A stretch of 64,000 nucleotides of DNA, from contig CM065295.1 of NCBI GenBank assembly GCA_032871835.1, positions 42,716,360 to 42,780,359 of the forward strand, read 5' to 3'. Origin of the DNA: Dipteronia dyeriana. Its lineage: Eukaryota > Streptophyta > Magnoliopsida > Sapindales > Sapindaceae. Below are positions 55,537 to 64,000 of the stretch, piece by piece. Both the position numbers and the translations under genes were made by a program. The notes beneath the pieces were generated by a model. It made no database searches. It was not told the DNA's origin and saw only the letters and a program-made list of their open reading frames with translations. Every line of letters starts with the position of its first letter. The stretch's first letter is position 1.

Positions 55537-57300
55537 TGTAAAGACCTCTATTTTATAATTGATTTATTTCATGACAAGCCGCATTGATGATGATATTGTA
55601 ATGGGTAGCTTAGGATCTCGATGACAAACTTTCAAGCATTTCCGTGACTTCAAGAGCATGAGCAAAAGGTATATCACTAGACTTGACTCTTAAAGAGATT
55701 TAGTTGCACACACACACGCTTGCATGCATATTTTCTTATCTTGCATTGAAGTTCATTTAGTTGCATGTCTTGCGTATTTTTTTGTGTTACATGTTGGTAC
55801 ACATTAATGTTATATCTATCTTCATGCTTGCTCATTACACATTTCACACTTGCACAACATACTTATGGGTTAGGTATGGTGGTTGTGTTGTTAAGAGAGT
55901 TTTCTCTCTCTACCTCGGCCTGGGCCGCTGGATGTGCTTCAAGCCTGCACCGCGGTTTTGTTCAGTGCAGTCTCTATGGTGTACCACGGTTTCGTACGTG
56001 GTTGATGCATGTTGTCTCTGATGCGGTCTCCATCGTGAAGTTGTCCAGTGTGTGATGTAGTGTATACCGTGATCTGGACATTTGCCCGAACCGCGGTACG
56101 CACCATACGATTTTGCAACCTCTTTTCCAAAACGATGTCATTTCATCCAGGGCTTCCTATATATTCTTCATCTCTTTTTCCCAATCGTTTTAGAGCTTAA
56201 AAATCCAAACCCAAGAGAGAGAGAAAGTGATTTCTAAATAGAGAAAGCTCCATAAATCCATTTTGACTATCCGAACATCAAATCCATATATACACATCTT
56301 CATTAAGCATATTTGTGGCATGGTTCTTAAGCTCCATTGACCGGGTAACCTCACATTCATCTCATTTCATATGTTGATGTTCTTGACCTAGGTTTAACAT
56401 TTATTTCATGATTAAATGTTTGTATTCATTTCTTATGGAATATATTGTTGAATACATGTTGAATATATGTTATATACATTGATATGTATTTTTGTTGAAT
56501 ATATGATGAACATGCATTGATTACTTTTGTGGGTCTCTTAATTGATTGTGGTTATTTGTGATAGCTAGGATTATAGGTTTCATATTATCTAGCTAAGTCA
56601 TCTCATTGATTGATTGAGTTTTGTTTATGATAGATATTATTCTAGGTTTTCATTTATTGAATGATTAAATGTTTTGTCCCTGCCACATGAATATATGCTA
56701 AGTATATATTGAATACATTGTGAACATTAGATTGATTGATTGTGGCTGTTAGTGATAGCTAGCATGTTTGATCATTTATGTCATCAAGCTAAGTCTTTAT
56801 GAACATTCGTTTAGACATCGATAATTAGAGTTTATTGACTTGTCTTTAAATCTCTAAATAAACATATAGTGTTGTCTAGCAATGTATTGCATTTTGAATA
56901 TCATTTCGTATTCACCTAGACTTGCATTGATCTCTTCATTGAATTAAGTCTTGTGACTACTAGGTGTAGTGCACAAGCAAGTGAAGTCTTGCAACCAAAG
57001 AGTTGGTTGGTAAACAATTGTCTAAAATCACTGTTAAAGGTCCACGTGGTAGAATAGATTGGGTTACGAACCTTGAAGTGTGACTAGGTGGTCAACTTAG
57101 GTTGTAAATAAATTTTCAAATAGTGGATTTGAGGACTGGAGTGACTAAATGGTTAGTCCATGAGTTTTGCCCAGTGGAGGGTTTCTTACGTAAAACAAAT
57201 CAGTGTATTTTTATTGTTTTCCGCATTTTATTATTGTTGTTGTATGTTTGGTTGAGTTTGGTTATCGTTTGAGATTAAGATTTTGGCTTTGGGGGCCCAG
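55537..57300 (+). repeat. LTR of unidentified retrotransposon family X, copy 2
   Basis: It starts TGTAAAGACC inside the right arm of the preceding MITE, with AAAAC (55,532-55,536) as possible target-site copy. It shares with 14,455-16,138 the first ~250 bp, the AAAACGATGTC/AGGGCTTC/TATA block (TATA near 56,159), the GAGAGAGA leader and the following phrases (TTCATTAAGCAT, ATTGATTG). It extends about 350 bp further than copy 1, ending near GGGGGCCCAGAC (about 57,300), but no TG...CA end and no right target-site copy could be defined. Confidence 0.55.
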
Positions 57301-60300
57301 ACAAAAGCATATATTTAAGTTGACATAAGATAAATATACTGATATTTTAAAAAATAGGTTATTAAAAAATCAAATGTGATAACGTCTAGTATAATATAAT
57401 ATATAAATTGTAATAGCACAACAAATAAATTAATAAAGAAAATAGAAAAAGCTTCATGAAACAAAATAAAACCCAACGCTCTTTTAAATTTTTAAAACAG
57501 TCTATAATTGAATCTATATTAAGTTGTTATGTAATTTCCTTTTCAATATACTGTACATGATCAAATAGTTTGTAAAAAAATCATCTTCCATCTTGTTACG
57601 AAAGTCAATATTGTCAATACGCATAACTGGAAACGACATCTGAGTAGTTACAGTTGAAAACGTTTAAATCTGTTTGCTTATGTCATAATCTGTTAAAATA
57701 GATGTCAAAACAGTAAAACAAGAAGGGCCAATATTGTAAAATCATCAAGTCACCATCATAGGGCATAATTCGACTAAGATATTCAAAGTTTTTTTTTTTC
57801 ATTTTTCTTTTCTGTAAAAGACCGATCTCCATTAACATATACAACAATGGAGGACTATTTTGAACGGAACATGAGAAGGGCGATTGCAAGATATGGATTA
57901 CAATGTACTTATAATGAAGTTTATTTAGTTTTGGAAAGACGTTATATGAATTTTAAATCAAAATTACTTCTTTTATATGATTGCCTAGTTGAATAAATTA
58001 TTCACTTCAAAAAAAAAGACCATGCCACATGATCCCTTGTTTTATTTGTTTTTCTTAATTCCTTGTACGCATCACAGTATAAACTGTGCTTCTCATCAAA
58101 GTCGTCGAGCTCTCACTATAAACTTGAAGTTTCTTTTTTTTTTTGCGCCATGTAACAGATAACGGATTCGTTATGTTTTAACATAATGGCTGTCAATGAA
58201 CAATATTTTGTTAAAATGGTGATTTTGAAACAATTTAAAATATGAATGGCTTTTTTGGGACTTCACCTACCAATTAATGGTATTTAGTGCTATTTTTTTT
58301 TTATCATACAAAAAAAAATTATTACCATTTATAAAAATATTACGAGTGAATTTCATATATTTAGGAAAAAAAATCAATTGGATTGAAAGCAATAATTAAG
58401 GTTTTTAATATATTTTTTAATATAATGTTTTTAATATTATATCATTAAATTTGATAAAAAATTATTATTTAAATTTTTTGTTATAGTACTATTGATCATT
58501 TTAAAAATTTACTACTAATTCCACATAAAACGCATTACCATTAATTTGATATTTACAATTGATAATTTAATTTGTTTTGAAAATTATGTATTGATTATCA
58601 TTTATTGTATAATTTTTTACTAAGGAGATAGAGAGCTGTCAGATTTCAATTAATGCAATAAATAATTTCCAATTCACTTATATAATAAACTAAATAGACA
58701 TCCAATTCTATATCAATATAATATACAAAATGAAAAGGCAATGTAGAGCCTTAGAAAAAAAACAATCAAGAGGCAACCGTAAATCACAAAATCGATAGGT
58801 AATCAAGAAAATGCATAAATTCGGTTAACCAATTCCATAATTGATTTTTAAACAATTAATATTCATAACTGCAATTAAAGTATCAATTCACATGCTTTGT
58901 TGATATATATATAAAAACAAATACGTTTAGATTATTCTATGTATATATATTTTAATTTGTTTTGTAAAATATTTAGTTACCATACATATATATATAAATT
59001 GAGTAAATTGGGGTGTATTTAGAGGTTTTATAATTATTATTTTTTAATACAAAAACATTTATTCTACTAGAAGTGTTCATTTTTTTAAAACTCTATAAAG
59101 GTTATTGTCAAGCCTAGAGATAAATTAATTTATTTTTTTACATTTATTTTCTAAAGACATTCCGTTTCTTAAAATAAACTCACTTATATATATTCATGTG
59201 TCATGTTATGAAGATGTAAATAGTAGTGAATTTTTTTTTTATTATACAAAAAAAAAATATTTATTATCATTTATAAAAAAATATTATGAGTGAATGTCAT
59301 ATATTTAGGAAAAGAATCAATTGAATTGAAAGCAATAATTAATATTTATAATATCTTATCATTAATATTTGATTAAAAAATAATATTTTATATTATCAAT
59401 AATATAGTACTATTGACAGTTTTTTAAATTTTACCACTAATTCCATATAAAATGGGTTGCCATTAATTTGATATTTACGGTTGATATTTTAATTTGTTTT
59501 GGAAAATATGGGTTGAATATTATTCACGGTACAAGAATAATTAAAATTCTTGGAAATAATCATATTGTATTTAAAGCATAATTAATACATTCTAAAAAAC
59601 CAAAAGGAATACAAAACAAAAAGGTTAAAAATAGAAAGAAAAAAACTATAAAAAAACATGTGTACATTTCCTTTTAAAAAAATTCTGGGTATTAGATACT
59701 CAGAATCCGGTTGGATATTTTTTTTTTTTAAATAGGCAATACATTGTTAGACTTAGAACCAAAGACTATGACCCTAACATTTATCTGTAGTAATAGTCTC
59801 TCTATCGAATACATCATTTCTAAGTTCTGAGCACCTTACAAATCTCAATCGGTCTACTGATTTTCTGCATTGGTAGAGATAAGTGGGATGCCATCCTTAC
59901 CGGAGGATTGCATAGCAAACAACAACTAATTGAAAATAGAAATAATCTAAGTCCGTCGAAGTTAAATTTATAATTTCAATTTTTGTTAACTAAAAGAAAC
60001 ATGATAAATATACCACAAAATGTTACAAAAAATAATCAATCCAAAATTACATTTTTAACTACTAAAATGTTTCTTCGAATAAAAAAATAATAATAAACAA
60101 AAAGATAAAAAAATGATACCTGAGAATGATGTAGGGCTTTTTGCAAGAGGCAAATGACAATCATCATAAAAAAAATAAGATTAAAATTATTCAACTAACT
60201 GTTAAAAAAATCTATATAAATTACTCTCAGCTCCTATTGCCATCCAATACTCCACCGTTCGAGTGTTTCGAGTTTATCTGTGAGGAAGAGTCATTGGAAT

Positions 60301-60740
60301 GATATGGAAAAAATGTTAGATTTTGGATGATTTTTATGGAGAAAATTGAGGAATATGTGGGGACTTTTGGTTATTATAATTATATGATTTAGTTGAATAA
60401 ACTTCAAATCTAATTTAAAGGAGAATATGATTGGGTTTTAATGTTTTATTATTGATCATGAGAATATATTTTTAAATTTTTTAAATAATTGAAATATTGT
60501 TTTTATTAATTGTTATCATGTTTTTTTGTGAATGGTTTAAAAAGATGATATATGAAGAGTTTAAATAACTGTTATCTCGTTAGATGATTGTAATCAAATT
60601 GTCTATTCATCTTGCCATATTAATATATATATATATATATGGAGAGAGAGATGAATACAAATATGATATGATATAGATATATGATATTATTATTATTAAT
60701 ATTGTATTATATATACTTTTATAATATATATATATATATA

Positions 60741-60777
<37 letters not shown>

Positions 60778-61851
60778 TATATAATAAAAATAATAATAAC
60801 ATTTTACGAAGGACATGTTTCGCAACCACATCAAAAATAGAAAAAAGTCTATTATATATTATTATATATGATATATGATATGACGAAATGATATATGATT
60901 ATATTATTTATTAAAAAATTAAAAAATAATAATATTTATGATTACCACGTGTCTTAATCATGTTAAAAGTAGAAAAAAAATCTATTATTAGATTATTACT
61001 AGATTTCCAACCCAAGTGTTGCACAGGGTTTTATATTAAAAACTGTTTATAAAATATAAAACATTTTATAGTTTATACCAAAATTTTTGATTCAACATGT
61101 TTAAACATAATGAATATATAGTTTTTCCCTTAGTTACCCAGGTCATATTAATCTCAATAGGTTATAATTTATTGTTAGATGGTAGAAATGCTCATACTCC
61201 AACTGTATATAATATTCATAATTTTTTAGAATATATTCACCACACGATGTATGAGAACTATAAAATATAACGCAATAATAATTTAATGATTTAACTTATT
61301 GGTATAAGATATTAGATGCATTGGTGATGAAAAACAATTGCAGGGTATGTTGAAACTTTATAACAATATATTATTCATTAATCATTAAAGGAAAAATATA
61401 TGATCTAATAGTAATAATTCTCATTAAATATAGAAAATCAACTATTAATATAAAAAAAAATTAAAGAATATAAAACTGAAGGATTAAATATAATTAAAAG
61501 ATATGTGATTTATGAAATAAGATTATATTATTAAAATTTATTACACTTAATAACTACTTAAATAGTTTTGATAAAAAAAAAACATGGCTTGTTTTTAAAC
61601 TTACCGAATAATGTAATACTTTAAAAAATCATAATTATACTTAATAATTAAAAACCAATTTTAATATTGGTTTAGAGAATTTATTCAATATTCCATTATT
61701 TTACAGGATTGCTTCTTGATTATCCATTGATACGTGATTTATGACATTTAATAGCAATCCAAATTGCATATGAATTTATCAGTTTATATTGACATTCCTG
61801 TAAATTATTTGTTACTATACCCATTCCACTCATTTACAACGACGCATTTGT
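57301..61851. other. AT-rich intergenic DNA without recognisable genes
   Basis: Both strands lack supported coding frames. Contents: a direct repeat of about 300 bp (58,270-58,640 and 59,225-59,540, sharing ACAAAAAAAAA, ATTTCATATATTTAGGAAAA, CAATTGRATTGAAAGCAATAATTAA); microsatellites at 60,620-60,780 ((TA)n and (ATT)n); reverse copies of the TGCGACACGTGTC repeat (60,800-60,985); and 61,000-61,760, the reverse of the repeat family at 42,300-44,600, beginning with ATTTCCAACCCAAGTGTTGCACAGGG. Confidence 0.5.
60616..60795. repeat. (TA)n and (ATT)n microsatellite cluster
   Basis: TATATA runs near 60,622-60,640, 60,726-60,742 and 60,769-60,782 flank (ATT)n at 60,743-60,768. The Tyr/Ile/Asn-rich frames across it are not genes. 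Confidence 0.9.
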
Positions 61852-62010
61852 TTTTTTTATGGGATATTAAGATTTTAGTCATTCTGTCACGGTTTCCGTT
61901 TACTGACAACGTTAGAGGACAAAATGACCATACTGCCCCTGGTACATGTAAAAAGGCCTTTATGCCCTTCATTAAGTGGGTTGTTGGGCTTGCTAAGCGG
62001 ACCGCAGTTC

Positions 62011-62116
62011 AGAACTAAATGCACCCTAAAACAAGCCACCTTGGGCCACTGAGTGCACCCCAGCCAAGAACTAAATGCACCATGAAACAAGCCACTTTAG
62101 GCCACTGAGTGCACCC
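62011..62116. repeat. Direct repeat, two units of ~50 bp (56-bp spacing)
   Basis: AGAACTAAATGCACC...AACAAGCCACYTTRGGCCACTGAGTGCACCC occurs at 62,011-62,060 and 62,067-62,116. Confidence 0.85.
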
Positions 62117-62129
62117 TAGAAATTGCTGA

Positions 62130-62566
62130 GTATACCCCATTGCATTAGCTCGACGTCAGCGTGACGCCATGTCCTCTTCCTCAGCAAGCGACCCGTCGAC
62201 AGCCTGACCCGGACCTGGTTCTTGACCCGGTTGACCCGATGTGAAACCCGGCTGTTCTACACCGTTTTCGACCGTTTTCTACCCAGATCGACGACCGGCA
62301 GTTTTCTAGTTTGTTTCCCACCCATTCCAGCCTCTCGCGATCACGTTTTCCATGAAATCACCAAATCTAGAGAGAGAAATTAGAGTGATTGAGAAAGAGA
62401 GAAAGAGAAAGAGAAAGAGAAACATGAGATCTGGAGAGAGGGTTTGGTGGTGGTGGTGGTGCTTTGGATCGTTTGGTTTTTAGCGGTGGTGGTGGTGATG
62501 GTGTTGAACGAGGGAGAGAGACTGAAAGGGAGATGAAGAGATCTGGAGAGTGTGAGGAAATGATTG
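62130..62566 (+). other. GC-rich, GA/GGT-rich insert of the MULE, possible captured host segment
   Basis: Base composition differs sharply from the surroundings (ACCCGGACCTGG, GACCCGGTTGACCCGA), followed by a GAGAAAGA tract (62,390-62,425) and GGTGGTGGTGG at 62,449-62,459, then an AGGGAGAGAG block. It looks like a promoter/5'-UTR region of a host gene of the kind found in Pack-MULEs. No frame of useful length is open, so a gene fragment is not proven. Confidence 0.35.
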
Positions 62567-63069
62567 GGGTCAATTTCTTAATTCCTAAAGTTTTGGGGGT
62601 TATTGTTTAATTATTATTTGGGTAGATATATAATTATATAAATTTATCAAGTGTAATTATATGTATTTACGAAGGGTATTTGTGTCTTTTTGGGGTCAAT
62701 TTCTTAATTCCTAAAGTTTTGGGGTTATTGTTTAATTATTATTTGGGTAGATATATAATTATATAAATTTATCAAGTTTAATTATATGTATTTAGGAAGG
62801 GTATTTGTGTCTTTTTGGGGTCAATTTCTTAATTCCTAAAGTTTTGGGGGTTATTGTTTAATTATTATTTGGGTAGATATATAATTATATAAATTTATCA
62901 TGTGTAATTATATGTATTTATGAAGGGTATTTGTGTCTTTTTTGGGGTCAATTTCTTAATTCCTAAAGTTTTGGGGTTATTGTTTAATTATTATTTGGGT
63001 AGATATATAATTATATAAATTTATCAAGTGTAATTATATGTATTTATGAAGGGTATTTGTGTTTTTTTC
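62567..63069 (+). repeat. Four tandem repeats of 125-127 bp
   Basis: Units start GGGGTCAATTTCTTAATTCC at 62,567, 62,692, 62,817 and 62,944 and end TTTGTGTC(TTTTT). They are almost identical; differences are single bases (ACGAAGG/AGGAAGG/ATGAAGG) and length of G or T runs. Confidence 0.95.
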
Positions 63070-63361
63070 TAAAAATAATAATTTATATTTTTAATTTTTA
63101 GTATTAATTATTTTAATATATATTTTTATTTTTTAAAATTTTAAATGAAATACCATTATTACCTTTATTAATGAAAAGCTTCTATAAGCTTTTATCAAAA
63201 TTCCCATAATACCCTTGTTGACCTAACGGAAGTCAACGGAGGGACTGGATTCGATATTATCAAAGAACTGATGGACTAAAGTTAGTAATTCGAAAAACTA
63301 GTGGATCAAACCTAGATAAACACAAACTAGAATAACTAAAATCTTAATAGCCTTTTTTTAT

Positions 63362-64000
63362 TGATGAGCGACCCTTTTTGCTTTTACCTACAAAACTAGA
63401 CATAATCACAAATTACATACATCATGCATCCAAATTTCATATATATTTTATTTGTCCAATTTAGATACCTACTTTCCAAGATGCCAATAAAATAGATAAA
63501 AAATCGTAATCAATTATCGTGATTAAATCTGTAATTTCAGGTGTAATATTTTATTTCTTCACTTATTGTTTTAATTCTCTGATTAGTTTTTGTTCCCGGA
63601 ATATTTTTTTATGAATACCTTTTTGTACGGATTATTTAAATTTGATTACTTATTTCCCATGCTTTTTAAATTTCTATTTTGTTTTTCAGATTTAAAATGG
63701 TAGGGATTTTTTAAACTTATAGACTATTTTTAAAATTTCATTAATTGTTATTGTTGTAACGGCAAAAGTAATATTAGATTCTATTAATCTATATTGATTT
63801 GATTTTTTGACTTCTTTTTAATTTATTCAGATTTGTTTTTATTATTAATTTTCAATTTTTTTTTTTAAATTTAAAGTTCTGATTTTTTTAACACATATTG
63901 TAGATGGGTTTGCAAACTCATCTTTTATTTGAAACAAATAGTTAATATTAATTTATTAGTATTAACTATCAACTATTAAAAACGAATATGATAAGTTTTC
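63362..64000. other. AT-rich intergenic DNA, no feature seen
   Basis: Homopolymer-rich A/T sequence with no open frame, no recognisable repeat arrangement and no RNA gene. Confidence 0.5.

Larger units (their letters stand above)
61861..63352. mobile_element. Non-autonomous Mutator-like element with 9-bp target duplication
   Basis: TTTTTTTAT at 61,852-61,860 is repeated exactly at 63,353-63,361. The element begins GGGATATTAAGATTTTAGTC and ends, in reverse, GGCTATTAAGATTTTAGTTAT, so terminal inverted repeats are present but diverge after about 25 bp. Nine-base duplications and G-terminal inverted repeats are typical of MULEs. No transposase is encoded. The interior holds two 50-bp direct repeats, a GC-rich segment and four 125-127-bp tandem repeats. 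The T-rich nature of the duplication leaves some chance of coincidence. Confidence 0.68.

Noticed and set aside
59700..60350. Possible host exon (less AT-rich patch near 59,820-60,330)
   Set aside because: All frames contain stops within short distances, and no motif or splice-linked frame could be followed.
60607..60878. Tyr/Ile/Asn-rich frames on both strands
   Set aside because: Translation of (TA)n and (ATT)n microsatellites; low-complexity artefact.
62367..62573. Minus-strand Ser/Leu/Pro-rich frame
   Set aside because: Produced by GAGA and GGT simple repeats; no start context or domain.

Overview
This is plant nuclear DNA, most likely from a eudicot. It has no bacterial signals. The coding matter consists of plant transposable-element lineages: Ty3/Tat with dual RNase H, a chromodomain Ty3 element, SIRE-like Ty1, a LINE with an RNase H tail, a Mutator-like element with a ULP-type protease, and MITEs. 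GT-AG introns, TATATAAA-type LTR promoters and long AT-rich stretches agree with this. I find no ordinary host gene, tRNA, rRNA or CRISPR array.

Layout, left half (1-40,745): a nested retrotransposon cluster. The oldest layer is a chromovirus on the minus strand (D), whose pieces lie at 38,941-40,745, 35,950-36,613, 10,034-10,116 and 7,803-8,227. It has been split by (i) Tat element A (plus strand, 1-7,797, 5' end outside the window), (ii) a 1.8-kb Ty1-type solo LTR (8,228-10,033), (iii) Tat element C (plus strand, from 10,117), (iv) Tat element B (minus strand, up to 35,949) and (v) a 2.3-kb solo LTR (36,614-38,940). Element C is interrupted at 14,455 by an LTR of unknown family (X). Element B is interrupted by a 9.77-kb SIRE-like Ty1/copia element (E, 22,367-32,136) with both LTRs, PBS, PPT and an exact CTGAG target duplication; this is the youngest and most complete insertion. 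A junction near 16,138 joins the X LTR to the middle of element B. It is best explained by one deletion that removed the 3' halves of B and C and the chromovirus integrase core.

Elements A and B each carry, between integrase and 3' LTR, an antisense reading frame with a conserved GT-AG intron at the same position and phase. It resembles the plant 'putative gypsy-type transposon' protein and, in B, ends in a coiled coil.

Right half (40,746-64,000): AT-rich intergenic DNA with a SINE-like repeat, a 5'-truncated LINE with a 13-bp target duplication (42,704-43,530), an ~8.5-kb Mutator-like element (about 44,632-53,140), three foldback/MITE-like elements (53,395-55,536), a second copy of the X LTR (55,537 to about 57,300), and a non-autonomous Mutator-like element (61,861-63,352) with a 9-bp duplication, a GC-rich insert and four 125-127-bp tandem repeats. 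The large Mutator-like element encodes a transposase on the plus strand and a DUF1985/ULP-like protease on the minus strand, the arrangement known from Kaonashi-type MULEs.

Almost all coding regions are pseudogenes. Many stops are explicable as C-to-T changes (CAG/CAA/CGA to stop, TGG to TGA), the expected decay of methylated, silenced repeats. Coordinates of precise ends were read by eye; domain edges are approximate.
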